A stretch of DNA of 64,000 nucleotides from Rhodoplanes serenus (GCA_009720755.1 WNKV01000010.1:62001-126000); one strand, 5' to 3'; shown: positions 8,051 to 18,062, numbered from the stretch's first letter. Numbers and translations are program-made. The notes: generated from the sequence alone by a model not told the origin.

Positions 8051-9442
8051 CTACCTGGAGAGGCGCAGTCGCGACAGGCTGGTGCCGATCTCGTTGAACG
8101 CCGTGATGATCTGGGTCGACGAGGTGAGCAGGTAGAACTTGCTCGGATCGGAGGCGCATTTGCGCAGCAGGGTCGAGGTCGGGTCGCCGCCGGTGTTGAC
8201 CTGGATGGTGTAGATGGTGATCCCGGCGTCCTTGATGTTGTTGCAGGTGCCCGTCTTGCAGCCGCCCGTCGTCTCGTCGCACATCCGCTTGTCGACCGCG
8301 GTCGATGTGTCGGAGCCGTTGCCGTCCCAGCGGTTCTGGGTGTTGAGCCCGTCGCTGAGCAGGATGATGACCTCCTGGTAATCGTAATTGGGGTCCTTGG
8401 TGGGCGCGGTCAGAGGCCCGCCGCCGGCCAGCGACTGCCATGCCCACACCAGGCCGATCGGCTGATTGGTGCTGCCGTTCGGGTACATGTTGTCGACTAT
8501 GGTGGTCATGCCGCTCCAGTCGTAGCTCAGGCCCTTCATGGCGGCCGGGCAGTAGCCGTACTGGTGGGCCGGGTACATCGAGAATGTGTTGCCGTTGGGC
8601 GGATCGACGATCTGGTCGTAGCTCTTGCCGGCCGCCGCCGCATTGGGAGCGTCATACTTGCCGCGGTCGGTGATGCAGCCGTTCCAGCCGTTGCGGTTCC
8701 AGTACTGGGTCCACCAGCCTCCGTAATTTTCGCATTCCAGCTTGGTGTCATAGTTGGAGTAGTTGCGCCGGGGATTGGAGCCGCTGCAATAGCCATATTC
8801 GGTCCAGTCGACCCAGCTCGCGCCCGCATAACCGGGCCCGACATTGACGTCGCGGCTGAACGGGATGATCGACACCAGCACGTCACCGTCGTTCTGGGCG
8901 GCCGCCCTGAGCTGGCCGAGCAGGTTCTTGGTCGCGGTCTTCAGCGCGCCGATCTTGTTGGCGCTCGACATCGAGCCGGTGTTGTCGAGCGCGAGCGCCA
9001 CCCGCAGGCGGATGTTGCCCCAGGCGGTGGTCGACGACACCTTGATGTCCAGCGTCGGGAAGCCGAGCACCTTCATGAAGCTCGTCTTCATGGTGCCGGT
9101 GGCGCCGACCACGACGTTCGACAACTGGGTCTTGCTGTAGGTCGCGGTGACCCCGGTGATGGTGGCGGCCGGATTGGTGATCTGGGCGCGGAACTGCCGG
9201 TCGGCGCTGGCCTGGATCTTGTCGGACGAGTCGCTGGCCGCGGTCCTGGAGACCGCCAGGGCGACCGAGTCGGCCGCCGCCTGCATGCTGGTGCGGATGG
9301 CATTGGCGCGGCTGTAGTCGATGGCGGCGCCGACCAGGCCGATCACCGGCACCAGCGTGAGCGCGAACAGAATGGCGACGTTGCCGTCCTCGGAGCGGCG
9401 GAACGCGGCCCGGAGCGACGCATTCGGACGGCGCAGGCCCAT
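8051..9442 (-). CDS. TadG-like pilus-assembly protein with VWA domain (copy 1)
   Basis: The N-terminus carries a TadE/TadG-type segment, DGNVAILFALTLVPVIGLVG, followed by AAIDYSRA, which anchors the protein in the inner membrane. A VWA domain follows, with the metal-site motif DNTGSM; the C-terminal part contains VIILLSDGLNTQNRW. I chose the ATG at 9442 because GGGAGGAA lies directly upstream. The 463-residue length is typical. No other tad/flp genes are in the window, so this is an orphan copy. It is paralogous to the next gene (9766-11046), sharing the LNTQNRW block and the C-terminal FYLLTSSTQIITAFNEIGT-like end. Confidence 0.82.
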   Translation of the reverse strand: MGLRRPNASLRAAFRRSEDGNVAILFALTLVPVIGLVGAAIDYSRANAIRTSMQAAADSVALAVSRTAASDSSDKIQASADRQFRAQITNPAATITGVTATYSKTQLSNVVVGATGTMKTSFMKVLGFPTLDIKVSSTTAWGNIRLRVALALDNTGSMSSANKIGALKTATKNLLGQLRAAAQNDGDVLVSIIPFSRDVNVGPGYAGASWVDWTEYGYCSGSNPRRNYSNYDTKLECENYGGWWTQYWNRNGWNGCITDRGKYDAPNAAAAGKSYDQIVDPPNGNTFSMYPAHQYGYCPAAMKGLSYDWSGMTTIVDNMYPNGSTNQPIGLVWAWQSLAGGGPLTAPTKDPNYDYQEVIILLSDGLNTQNRWDGNGSDTSTAVDKRMCDETTGGCKTGTCNNIKDAGITIYTIQVNTGGDPTSTLLRKCASDPSKFYLLTSSTQIITAFNEIGTSLSRLRLSR

Positions 9443-9663
9443 GGATTCCTCCCGGTCGACTCGGATGGTCGAGCCCTCATCGTTACCGGGCGAGATCAAA
9501 CCAATGCCTAACCGATGGTGAGAAAGCCCGGTCGATCTCGCCCATGTGGGCGATTGCGGGCCGTGACCCGCGATCACGGTGAACATCTGGTAACCTCGAC
9601 GGCCGAGGGGGCATCGAACCCTCCCGCCGGGAGCGGACGGCTCGGTGATGCCGGATCGGCGGC

Positions 9664-9703
9664 TAGAGCGAAATCCGATCCAACTGGATCGGACCCCGCT
9701 CTA
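9664..9703. repeat. 40-bp intergenic palindrome
   Basis: TAGAGCG opens and CGCTCTA closes the element, and the inner arms ATCCGATCCA and TGGATCGGA pair with a two-base loop. It would form a long hairpin with few mismatches. A degraded relative lies at 703-736. No T run follows on the minus strand, so I read it as a dispersed repeat of the kind found between genes in Rhizobiales rather than a classical terminator. The rest of 9443-9765 shows nothing else recognisable. Confidence 0.65.
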
Positions 9704-9765
9704 AAAGGTCCTTGCGTGATCGCATTTTCGACGGCGAACCGGCATCCACTTCGCTGGAAAATGCG

Positions 9766-11046
9766 CTACTGGGCGAGGCGGAGCTGCGACAGCTGGGTGC
9801 CGATGGCGTCGAAGGTGGTGATAATCTGATCGGCCGCGGTCAGATAGAAGTAGCGGCTGGAATCGCTGGCGCAGGACTGGAGCAGGGAGGCGTTCCCCTC
9901 CATCACCAGCACCGTGTAGATCGTGATGTCGGCCGCCTTGACGTTCTGGCACGCCTTCTCGGTGCGGGCGTCGACCGCCGTCGAGTGGTTGCGGCCATCG
10001 CCGCTCCAACGGTTCTGGGTGTTGAGGCCGTCGGTGAGCAGCACGACGACGTCCTGGTACTGGTAGTTGGGGTCCTTGGGCGGGGCCGAGAGCGGCGCGC
10101 CGGTGCTCAGCGCCTGCCAGCCCCACACCAGTCCGATGGTGTTGTTGGTGCTGCCGTTCGGCGCCATGGCGTCGATCTTGGCGGCCAGTGCTGTCCAGTC
10201 GTTGGTGAGCGGCATTAGCGCCGTGTTGCAGGAGCCGTACTGCTCGGCCGGGAAGAGCACGCTGGCGTCCGGCGCCGCATTGCTCACGTCCCAGTTCTGG
10301 TCGCGGTCCATCAGGCAGCCGTTCCAGGTGCTGTGCGGCTTCGGTGTCCAGACGCCGAAATTGGCCGTGCAGCTCGATTTCCTCGTGTAGCCGCTCTTGC
10401 TGCACGTGCCGTTGAGCGTGTCCCAGATGGAGAAGTCGACCCAGTCCGGGATGGCCGTGCCGGCCTTGACGTTGACGTCCTTGTTGTAGGGGATGATGGC
10501 GACGTAGACGTCCTCGGGGTTCTGGGCCGCGGACTTGAGCTGGTTGAGCAGGTTCTTCGACGCGGTCTTGAGGGCCGTCATCTTGCCGGCGCTGTCCATC
10601 GAGCCGGTGTTGTCGAGCACCAGAGCGACGCGCAGCCGCGTGTTGCCCCACACCGCGGTGGCGCTCGCCCCGATGGTCAGCTCCGAGAATCCCATCAGGG
10701 TCATGAAGGTGGTCTTGATGGTGCCGCTGGCGCCGACGACGAGCTGAGAACCCTTTCCCGTGGTGTAGGCGGTCGTCACCGCGACGTTCTGGACCTCGGG
10801 GCGGGTGAAGACCGTGTTGAAGATGGTCTGGGCGCGCCCCTGGAGGGCCCCGGTGGCGAGGCTGCTCACATCCTTGGACACCGCCAGCACGGTGGAATCG
10901 AGGGCCGCCTGCATGGCCGAGCGGGCCGCCGCGGCGCGGGAGTAGTCGACGGCGGCCCCGACCAGGCCGGTCAACGGAACGAACGACAGCGCGAACAGCG
11001 GCACGACGTTCGCGCGCCGGTCACCAAGGAACCGCAAGATGGACAT
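9766..11046 (-). CDS. TadG-like pilus-assembly protein with VWA domain (copy 2)
   Basis: This is a 426-residue paralogue of the preceding TadG-like gene. After a short cytoplasmic N-terminus it has the membrane segment VVPLFALSFVPLTGLVGAAVDYSRA, a VWA domain with DNTGSM, and a C-terminal DVVVLLTDGLNTQNRW block. The ATG at 11046 is preferred over an upstream in-frame TTG because it begins the conserved region, although neither has a strong ribosome-binding site. The two paralogues are in the same orientation, separated by 323 bp with a palindrome, so they may not share a transcript. TadG-type proteins contribute to Flp pilus assembly; here the rest of the machinery is elsewhere. Confidence 0.8.
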   Translation of the reverse strand: MSILRFLGDRRANVVPLFALSFVPLTGLVGAAVDYSRAAAARSAMQAALDSTVLAVSKDVSSLATGALQGRAQTIFNTVFTRPEVQNVAVTTAYTTGKGSQLVVGASGTIKTTFMTLMGFSELTIGASATAVWGNTRLRVALVLDNTGSMDSAGKMTALKTASKNLLNQLKSAAQNPEDVYVAIIPYNKDVNVKAGTAIPDWVDFSIWDTLNGTCSKSGYTRKSSCTANFGVWTPKPHSTWNGCLMDRDQNWDVSNAAPDASVLFPAEQYGSCNTALMPLTNDWTALAAKIDAMAPNGSTNNTIGLVWGWQALSTGAPLSAPPKDPNYQYQDVVVLLTDGLNTQNRWSGDGRNHSTAVDARTEKACQNVKAADITIYTVLVMEGNASLLQSCASDSSRYFYLTAADQIITTFDAIGTQLSQLRLAQ

Positions 11047-11788
11047 GGCGCACCACAACGCTCGGACTGGCCCGGCCCGATACTGGCGGTCTGCTCTTCA
11101 CGTTCGGTTCAGCCGCCGCCGAACTTTCGCCGGTTTCCCTCAGTGTCCTGTTAACCTCGGCGGGGTGGCCGCGCGGGCTTGCGGCACATGGCTTGCGTAC
11201 AGGGCGTGTGGCACGCGCCTGCTTGGCATGCCTGCTCGGCACGCCTGCTTGGAATGGGCCTGGCCGGGCGGTGCGGCGTGGCTGCGGTGATCGGGTGGCC
11301 GCCTGGACGATGGGACCATCCGGGACGCGGACAGCGAGCGTGACGGCCGGCGACGACTCGGGCGCGGCCGGGATCGGCGGTGCGAGGGGCGAGCCCGGAT
11401 GGCGAGCCCGGACGCGAGGCGGGTGCCGCGAGGCGGGTGCGGGCCCGCCAGGCTCCGGCCTCCGATCGGTGGCGGCGGACCGACGCGCCGTCGACAGGGG
11501 CCTCCGCTGCCGAACGGGTCCCCGAGCCGGGGCAGGCGACGCGCCACCGGCCGAGCCGGCAGCACCGGCTGGCTTCGGCGGGGCGGATCGCTCCGGCAAG
11601 GCGGCCGAAGCGGGCGGAATGGCGGCCCGGAGGGCGCTGCCCGGACGGTATGGGCGGCTGGTGGCGAACCCGGGTGTTGCTTATTATTTATGCTCCGGGG
11701 CCGCGCGGAGCTGCGGCATGCTCGTCGATACCCGTGCCGGATGCTTCGGTCTGGACGGGAGCCGGCCCTTCCGTACCGATGCGAGACC
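11047..11788. other. 742-bp gap upstream of clpS
   Basis: No coding frame here resembles a known protein. The stretch is extremely GC-rich and holds the three 13-bp repeats at 11217-11255 and one AT-rich island near 11679-11692 (TTATTATTTATG) that may belong to the clpS promoter. Nothing else could be supported. Confidence 0.5.
11217..11255. repeat. Three tandem 13-bp repeats
   Basis: The units GCCTGCTTGGCAT, GCCTGCTCGGCAC and GCCTGCTTGGAAT follow one another without gaps, differing at a few positions. They lie between the second TadG-like gene and clpS. Their role is unknown. Confidence 0.7.
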
Positions 11789-12277
11789 ATGACTGCCAGC
11801 TCGACCGACGCCACCGCCGCTCCCGTTCTCCGGCCCGCTACGCCCCGGTTCGCGTCCGCACGCCCCGTGCGGCGCGGCGAGAGCCGGCATGACCAGACCA
11901 CCCGATGCGACGAGATCCGCCCCGTTCCGCTCCCGCCGCGGGCCGCGAACGGGGACCGCAAGCGCCGCCAGGACCAGACCGGCCCCGGCACCGCCGTCAT
12001 CACAAAGACGAAACCACAGACCAAGCGGCCGAACCTCTACCGGGTTCTTCTGCTTAACGACGACTACACCCCGATGGAGTTCGTGGTTCACGTCCTGGAG
12101 CGTTTCTTCAACAAGGATCGGGAGGCGGCGACCCGCATCATGCTGCATGTTCATCATCACGGGATCGGGGAGTGCGGCATCTTCACCTACGAGGTGGCCG
12201 AGACCAAGGTGACCCAGGTGATGGACTTCGCTCGTAAACACCAGCATCCTTTGCAGTGCGTCATGGAGAAGAAGTGA
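11789..12277 (+). CDS. clpS: ATP-dependent Clp protease adaptor ClpS
   Basis: ClpS delivers N-degron substrates to ClpAP. The conserved core begins at [28 protein letters not shown] and continues through [25 protein letters not shown] to QCVMEKK, including the [10 protein letters not shown] ClpA-contact and binding-pocket region. The core occupies the last 95 residues. The upstream frame stays open to the ATG at 11789, giving 162 residues, longer than the usual 100-130. The N-terminal part is Arg/Pro-rich and poorly conserved, so the true start may be internal. clpA follows 37 bp downstream. Confidence 0.93.
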   Translation: MTASSTDATAAPVLRPATPRFASARPVRRGESRHDQTTRCDEIRPVPLPPRAANGDRKRRQDQTGPGTAVITKTKPQTKRPNLYRVLLLNDDYTPMEFVVHVLERFFNKDREAATRIMLHVHHHGIGECGIFTYEVAETKVTQVMDFARKHQHPLQCVMEKK

Positions 12278-12314
12278 CCCGCGGCGGCTCTCACCAGGAC
12301 AGGACGAAACGCTG

Positions 12315-14819
12315 ATGCCGACCTTTTCGCGCAGCCTCGAGCAGTCACTCCACCGGGCGCTGGCGCTCGCCAACGAACATCGCCACGAATATGCGACGCT
12401 GGAGCACCTGCTGCTGGCCCTGGTCGACGATCAGGATGCGGCCGCCGTCATGCGCGCCTGCAACGTCGATCTCGACAAGCTCAAGCGCAACCTCGTCGCC
12501 TATATCGACTCCGAGCTGGAGAACCTGGTCACCGACGGCAGCGAGGATTCCAAGCCCACCGCCGGCTTCCAGCGGGTGATCCAACGTGCCGTCATCCACG
12601 TTCAGTCGTCGGGCCGCGAGGAAGTGACCGGCGCCAACGTGCTGGTGGCGATCTTCGCCGAGCGCGAGAGCCATGCCGCCTATTTCCTGCAAGAGCAGGA
12701 GATGACCCGCTACGACGCGGTCAACTACATCAGCCACGGGATCGCCAAGCGGCCGGGGCTCACCGAGGCGCGACCCGCCAGAGGCGCGCCGGAGGAGGAT
12801 TCGGACGGCGCCAAGCCGAACGAGGACACCAAGAAGAAAGGTGATGCCTTGGAGGCTTATTGCGTCAACCTCAACAAGAAGGCCCGCGAGGGCAAGATCG
12901 ACCCGCTGATCGGCCGTGACGGCGAGATCAGCCGCACCATCCAGGTGCTGTGCCGCCGCCAGAAGAACAACCCGCTCTTCGTCGGCGATCCCGGCGTCGG
13001 CAAGACGGCGATCGCCGAGGGTCTGGCGCGCCGCATCGTCCATGGCGAGGTGCCGGACGTGCTCAAGGGCGCGACTGTGTTTGCCCTCGACATGGGCACG
13101 CTGCTCGCCGGCACCCGCTACCGCGGCGACTTCGAGGAGCGCCTCAAGCAGGTCATCAAGGAGATCGAGGCGTATCCCAACGCCATCATGTTCATCGACG
13201 AGATCCACACGGTGATCGGTGCCGGCGCCACCTCGGGCGGCGCCATGGACGCCTCGAACCTGCTCAAGCCGGCGCTGGCCGCCGGCACGGTGCGCTGCAT
13301 CGGCTCGACCACCTACAAGGAGTACCGCCAGTACTTCGAGAAGGATCGCGCGCTCGTCCGTCGCTTCCAGAAGATCGACGTGAACGAGCCGACGGTCGCC
13401 GACTCCATCGAGATCCTCAAGGGCCTCAAGCCCTATTTCGAGGACTACCACAAGCTCAAATACACCAACGAGGCCATCAAGGCGGCGGTCGAGCTGTCGG
13501 CCCGCTACATCCACGACCGTAAGCTGCCCGACAAGGCCATCGACGTGATCGACGAGTCGGGTGCGGCCCAGATGCTGCTGCCCGAGCACCGGCGCAAGAA
13601 GACGATCGGCATCAAGGAGATCGAGACCACCATCGCGACCATGGCGCGGATTCCGCCGAAGACCGTGTCGAAGGACGATGCGGTGGTGCTGGCGAACCTC
13701 GAGGAGAACCTTAAGCGCGTGGTCTACGGCCAGGACAAGCCGATCGAGGCGCTGTCGGCCTCGATCAAGCTCGCCCGCGCCGGCCTGCGCGAGCCCGAGA
13801 AGCCGATCGGCTGCTACCTGTTCTCCGGCCCGACCGGCGTCGGCAAGACCGAGGTGGCCAAGCAGCTGGCGGCGACGCTGGGCGTCGAGCTGATCCGCTT
13901 CGACATGTCGGAGTACATGGAGCGCCACACGGTGTCGCGCCTCATCGGCGCGCCGCCCGGCTATGTCGGCTTCGACCAGGGCGGCCTGCTGACCGACGGG
14001 GTTGATCAGCATCCGCACTGCGTGCTGCTGCTCGACGAGATCGAGAAGGCGCACCCGGATCTCTACAATGTGCTCCTCCAGATCATGGACCACGGCAAGC
14101 TGACCGATCACAACGGCAAGCAGGTCGACTTCCGCAACGTGATCCTGATCATGACCACGAACGCCGGCGCCGCCGATCTCGCCAAGGCGGCCTACGGGTT
14201 CCATCGCACCAAGCGCGAGGGTGACGACACCGAGGCGATCAACCGGCTGTTCGCGCCGGAATTCCGCAACCGTCTCGACTCGATCATTGCGTTCGGCCAC
14301 CTCGACGAGACCATCATCGCCAAGGTGGTGGAGAAGTTCGTGCTCCAGCTCGAGGCCCAGCTCGCCGACCGGGACGTCACCATCGAGCTGTCCGACGAGG
14401 CCACCAACTGGCTCATCGTCCGCGGTTACGACCAGCAGATGGGGGCGCGGCCGATGGCCCGCGTCATCCAGGAGTACATCAAGAAGCCGCTGGCCGACGA
14501 GGTGCTGTTCGGCAAGCTCAAGAGCGGCGGTCATGTTCGGGTCGTGGTCACCAAGGACGACACGACCGGCGAGAAGCTCGGCTTCGAGTTCCTCGACGGC
14601 CCGGTGACGCCCAAGCCCGAGAAGCTGCCGACCGCGCCCAAGGCGCGCCGCCGACGCGGCGGTGGCGGCGGGAGCGGCGGCAAGCGGCGGGCCAAGCCGC
14701 CGGGTCCGAAGGGCGAGGGCGGTGGCTCGCCGTCCTCCGGCTCGAACGGCTCGGGCTCCAACGGCTCCGGCCCCGGCGGCAAGGGCTCGGTGCCGAAGGT
14801 CCCGCTGGTCAAGGCGTGA
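12315..14819 (+). CDS. clpA: ATP-dependent Clp protease ATP-binding subunit ClpA
   Basis: ClpA is the AAA+ unfoldase that feeds proteins to ClpP. The N-domain starts with [22 protein letters not shown]. The first ATPase module has Walker A GDPGVGKT near residue 223 and Walker B MFIDEIHT; the second has GPTGVGKT near residue 505 and [10 protein letters not shown]. The body ends near residue 758 as in E. coli. About 75 further residues form a basic, then Gly/Ser-rich tail ([12 protein letters not shown] and [12 protein letters not shown]). Such tails occur in rhizobial ClpA but vary in composition. clpS lies just upstream, and a terminator at 14859-14886 ends the unit. Confidence 0.96.
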   Translation: MPTFSRSLEQSLHRALALANEHRHEYATLEHLLLALVDDQDAAAVMRACNVDLDKLKRNLVAYIDSELENLVTDGSEDSKPTAGFQRVIQRAVIHVQSSGREEVTGANVLVAIFAERESHAAYFLQEQEMTRYDAVNYISHGIAKRPGLTEARPARGAPEEDSDGAKPNEDTKKKGDALEAYCVNLNKKAREGKIDPLIGRDGEISRTIQVLCRRQKNNPLFVGDPGVGKTAIAEGLARRIVHGEVPDVLKGATVFALDMGTLLAGTRYRGDFEERLKQVIKEIEAYPNAIMFIDEIHTVIGAGATSGGAMDASNLLKPALAAGTVRCIGSTTYKEYRQYFEKDRALVRRFQKIDVNEPTVADSIEILKGLKPYFEDYHKLKYTNEAIKAAVELSARYIHDRKLPDKAIDVIDESGAAQMLLPEHRRKKTIGIKEIETTIATMARIPPKTVSKDDAVVLANLEENLKRVVYGQDKPIEALSASIKLARAGLREPEKPIGCYLFSGPTGVGKTEVAKQLAATLGVELIRFDMSEYMERHTVSRLIGAPPGYVGFDQGGLLTDGVDQHPHCVLLLDEIEKAHPDLYNVLLQIMDHGKLTDHNGKQVDFRNVILIMTTNAGAADLAKAAYGFHRTKREGDDTEAINRLFAPEFRNRLDSIIAFGHLDETIIAKVVEKFVLQLEAQLADRDVTIELSDEATNWLIVRGYDQQMGARPMARVIQEYIKKPLADEVLFGKLKSGGHVRVVVTKDDTTGEKLGFEFLDGPVTPKPEKLPTAPKARRRRGGGGGSGGKRRAKPPGPKGEGGGSPSSGSNGSGSNGSGPGGKGSVPKVPLVKA

Positions 14820-14858
14820 CCCTGCGGCCCTGGTCGGCTGCCTGATCCGACAACCAAG

Positions 14859-14886
14859 CGCCCCGGCTCGCCGGGGCGTTTTTATT
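14859..14886 (+). terminator. Rho-independent terminator after clpA
   Basis: CGCCCCGG, loop CTCG, CCGGGGCG and then TTTTTATT form a perfect 8-bp GC stem followed by a T run, 39 bp past the clpA stop. Confidence 0.92.
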
Positions 14887-15073
14887 GCCCCGACCTCGTT
14901 GCGCCGGCGGCGGGCGCTCGCGTGCGGGCTCGCGTTCGACGTGGCGTCTCGATGCCGCCACCCCCGGCCGAATCCGCGCCCCTGCGACGTTGCGGCGACG
15001 TCATGTCGGCGCAATCCTCGGACCGATAATCGTTCGAGCCCGGCGTGCCGGGCGGGACCGGGTCGAGGTGATC

Positions 15074-15748
15074 ATGCGGGTGCTGCTCGTCGAGGATGAT
15101 CCGCGGATGGCGGATGCGCTGCGCGCCGCGCTGTCGGCGCGCGGCGTCCTGGTCGATCATGTGGCGACCCTGGCGCTGGCCGAGGACGCGGTGGCGGCCG
15201 GCGGGCACGATGCCGTGCTGCTCGACCGCCGGATGCCGGACGGTGACGGCCTCGACTTCCTGCGGACCCTGCGGGCGCGGCGTGCCGCCGTCCCGGTCAT
15301 CGTGCTGACCGCGCAGGGTGAGCTGGAGGACCGCATCGCCGGGCTCGACGGCGGCGCCGACGACTATCTCGCCAAGCCGTTCGCGGTCGAGGAGCTGCTG
15401 GCGCGCCTGCGCTCGGTGCTGCGGCGCCCCGGCGGCCTGGCCGCCGATGTCGTCCAGATCGGCCGGCTCGCGTTCGATCACGGCCACCGGACCGCCACGG
15501 TCGGCGGCACCGATATCGACCTGCCGCGGCGGGAGCTGCTGGTTCTCGAGGCGTTGCTGCGGCGCAAGGGACGCACGGTGCCGCGCGCCGTTCTGGAGGA
15601 TGCCGTCTACGGCTTCGACGACGAGATCCAGTCGAACGCTCTCGACACCCATGTGTCGCGACTGCGTCGCCGGCTCGCCGAAGCCGAGGCCGGACTCGAG
15701 ATCCATGGCATTCGCGGCATCGGCTATCTGCTGAAGGCAGGGGCGTGA
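15074..15748 (+). CDS. OmpR/PhoB-family response regulator
   Basis: The receiver domain begins directly with MRVLLVEDDP, carries the phospho-acceptor aspartate at residue 51 (VLLDRRMPDGDG) and the conserved lysine in LAKPF. A winged-helix DNA-binding domain follows, ending in SNALDTHVSRLRRRL and IHGIRGIGYLL, characteristic of the OmpR family. At 224 residues it has normal length. Its stop overlaps the start of the downstream histidine kinase (GTGA), so the two form a coupled two-component pair. The TctD/QseB/PmrA-like sequence does not identify the signal. Confidence 0.9.
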   Translation: MRVLLVEDDPRMADALRAALSARGVLVDHVATLALAEDAVAAGGHDAVLLDRRMPDGDGLDFLRTLRARRAAVPVIVLTAQGELEDRIAGLDGGADDYLAKPFAVEELLARLRSVLRRPGGLAADVVQIGRLAFDHGHRTATVGGTDIDLPRRELLVLEALLRRKGRTVPRAVLEDAVYGFDDEIQSNALDTHVSRLRRRLAEAEAGLEIHGIRGIGYLLKAGA

Positions 15749-17163
15749 GCATGGCGGCAGCATCGCCGCCGCCGTCGCTCGAGCGCATCCTGGTGCGGCG
15801 GCTGATCGCCGTCCAGATCGCCGTGCTGGTGTTGCTGGTGGCTCTGATGGTCGGGACGCTCGCGGTCACCGGCCAACTGGTGAACCTGGAGACCGAGGAC
15901 GAGACCATCGAGGTGGTGCGCGAGGCCGTCGATCGCGACGAGGCCGGGCGGCTGGTCCTGCGCGAGACCCCAGCGCTCGCCTCGCTGCGCGCCCGGGCTC
16001 CGGATCTCTGGTTCGTGCTGCGCGACCGGCGCGGCGGGCGGCTCGTCGAAGGCGAGCCGCCGCCCGTGATGGTCCGCATCGGCGACGCTCTCGACGAGAT
16101 CGGTCAGGCCCGGCTCGGCTGGACGATGGGGCCTGGCGAGCCGGACGGCCCGCCGGGCCGGATGAAATGGATCGAGACCCGGGCGGGTCGCGTTCAGGTG
16201 CTCACCGGACCCGGACCGCGTGTGACGTTGCGCAAGGTCGTGATGGCGACCGCGATGGTGGTCGTCGTCGCCGTCGTTCCCGGCCTGGTGCCGCTGGTGC
16301 TCGCGGTCCTGCTGGTCACCCCGACGGTGGTGCGCCGGAGCATGGCGAGTCTCGGCACTGCGGCCGCGGCGGCCCGCGCCGTTGATCTCGACCGTCCCGA
16401 CGTCCGATTGTCCACCGAGCGGGTGCCGGAGGAGGCGTTGCCGCTGGTCAGCGCCGTCAACGACGCGCTCGATCGGGTCGCCCGGCAATATGCCGAGCAG
16501 CGCCGCTTCCTGGCCGACGCGGCGCACGAGCTGCGGACGCCGATCGCGGTGTTGCAGACCCGGCTGGACGCGCTGCTGGACGGCCCCCCGAAGGATCAGC
16601 TCGTCGAAGACGTGTCGCGGCTCGGCAATCTCGCCCAGCAGCTCCTCGACATTCAGCGCTTGTCCGCCGGCGGCTTCGACCCGCGGCCGGTCGATCTCGT
16701 CGCCATCGCCGAGAGTGTCGTGTCCGACCTCGCGCCGCTCGCCATCGCGGCCGGCTACGCGCTGGCCTTCGAGGCCGAGGTGCCACGGCTGCCGTTCCAC
16801 GGCGACCGATTGGCGATCGAGCGGGCGCTCGGCAACGTCGTGCACAATGCGATCCGCCACGGTGGCCGGCGCGGCACCATCACGGTGGCGGCGGAGTGCA
16901 CCGGCTGCATCTCGGTCACCGACGAGGGCGACGGCATCCCGCCGGCGGTTCGCGACGTCGTCTTCGAGCCATTCAGCCGGATCGCCCGCGACGGCGGCGG
17001 CACCGGGCTCGGACTCCATCTCGTCCGCGGGATCGTCCGTCGGCACGGCGGCGAGGTGTCGGTCGACACGGCGCCGGGAGGCGGCGCCTGCTTTCGCCTG
17101 TGCTTTCCGGTCTCGGCGTCGGCCGCCTCGATGCTCGCCCCGGCGGGGACGCCTTCCACGTAA
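15745..17163 (+). CDS. Two-component sensor histidine kinase
   Basis: The 472-residue kinase has a first membrane helix at about residues 20-43, a periplasmic sensor region of about 120 residues, a second helix at about 165-190, a HAMP-like linker, a HisKA domain with the phospho-acceptor His261 in DAAHELRTPI, and a HATPase domain with NAIRHGG, DEGDGIPP and GTGLGLHLV. The GTG start overlaps the stop of the response regulator; an ATG at 15751 is equally possible. The periplasmic region has no recognisable ligand domain, so the stimulus is unknown. Confidence 0.9.
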   Translation: MSMAAASPPPSLERILVRRLIAVQIAVLVLLVALMVGTLAVTGQLVNLETEDETIEVVREAVDRDEAGRLVLRETPALASLRARAPDLWFVLRDRRGGRLVEGEPPPVMVRIGDALDEIGQARLGWTMGPGEPDGPPGRMKWIETRAGRVQVLTGPGPRVTLRKVVMATAMVVVVAVVPGLVPLVLAVLLVTPTVVRRSMASLGTAAAAARAVDLDRPDVRLSTERVPEEALPLVSAVNDALDRVARQYAEQRRFLADAAHELRTPIAVLQTRLDALLDGPPKDQLVEDVSRLGNLAQQLLDIQRLSAGGFDPRPVDLVAIAESVVSDLAPLAIAAGYALAFEAEVPRLPFHGDRLAIERALGNVVHNAIRHGGRRGTITVAAECTGCISVTDEGDGIPPAVRDVVFEPFSRIARDGGGTGLGLHLVRGIVRRHGGEVSVDTAPGGGACFRLCFPVSASAASMLAPAGTPST

Positions 17164-17255
17164 TGTCGGCGCAACCGGCGGGGTCCATGGCTTCGTCACC
17201 GGGCTCGATCGCGGCGATTCCGTCGCGGCGGTGGCCCCTGACGAAGGACGTGCGC

Positions 17256-17840
17256 ATGACGGCTGCCGATGTCTTCCGCTTCATCTGGGCCTGGACCGGC
17301 GATCCGGTGCGGCTGGGGTCCATCGTTCCATCCGGCGCGGCGTTGAGCGACGCCATGACGGCGGAGATCGGAGCCGACACCGGGCCGGTGCTCGAGCTCG
17401 GTCCCGGCACCGGCGTGTTCACGGCGGCGCTGCTGCGGCGGGGTGTGCCGGAGCGGAACATCACGCTGATCGAGTACGGGTCGGACTTCGTGCGCCTGCT
17501 CCAGGTGAGGTTTCCGCGCGCCCGTGTGCTGTGGATGGACGCGGCCCATCTGGCCCGCCATCGCCTCTACGACGGAGCGCCGGTCGGCGCCGTGGTGAGC
17601 GGCCTTCCCATGCTCAACCTCACGCCGCGCAAGATGATCGCCATCCTGTCGGGCGCCTTCGGGTATCTGCGGCCCGACGGGGCGTTCTATCAGTTCACCT
17701 ATGGGCCGACCTGTCCGGTCCCGCGGCCGGTCCTCGACCGCCTCGGCCTGAAGGCCGTGATGGCGACGCGGGTGCTCCCCAACGTGCCGCCCGCCGCGGT
17801 CTACCGGCTGACGCGGCGGGGGCCGCGACGGCCGGTCTGA
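17256..17840 (+). CDS. SAM-dependent methyltransferase, probably PmtA-type phospholipid N-methyltransferase
   Basis: The protein of 194 residues has a class I SAM-binding motif, PVLELGPGTGVFTAALL, and the family blocks GSIVPSG, LIEYGSDFVRLL and VVSGLPMLNL, ending in YQFTYGPTCPVP. This pattern matches Sinorhizobium-type PmtA, which methylates phosphatidylethanolamine toward phosphatidylcholine, and is also near the rRNA adenine methyltransferase fold. The ATG at 17256 follows AAGGA. An upstream ATG at 17163 overlaps the kinase stop and would add 31 poorly conserved residues. The link with the upstream two-component pair is only positional. Confidence 0.7.
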   Translation: MTAADVFRFIWAWTGDPVRLGSIVPSGAALSDAMTAEIGADTGPVLELGPGTGVFTAALLRRGVPERNITLIEYGSDFVRLLQVRFPRARVLWMDAAHLARHRLYDGAPVGAVVSGLPMLNLTPRKMIAILSGAFGYLRPDGAFYQFTYGPTCPVPRPVLDRLGLKAVMATRVLPNVPPAAVYRLTRRGPRRPV

Positions 17841-18062
17841 CGGCGTGCTCTCCGGCGCATTGCGGCCGGAGCCACCCTCGCGGGAGCGCCGGGCGGGCGC
17901 CGGCCGGGCGGTAGAATTCTCCCCTTGATCGGTAAAATGTTCCGTCCTTGGTGCGGCGTAACGCTCTGTTCACCAACCAAGTCCTTGAGGCCTCTCGGCA
18001 GGCGGCCTGGCACGGCGATTGCGATTCCTCTTTGCAACAGACCCACCCGAACGAGGCTCGCC

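Noticed and set aside
9664-9703. Rho-independent terminator for the second TadG-like gene
   Set aside because: No T run follows the hairpin on the minus strand, and a related degraded copy elsewhere suggests a repeat family.
12345-15014. An 889-residue minus-strand open frame opposite clpA
   Set aside because: It is the antisense of a clear clpA gene. Its composition (Leu, Asp, Arg, Val-rich with no motifs) is typical of reverse frames in GC-rich genes.
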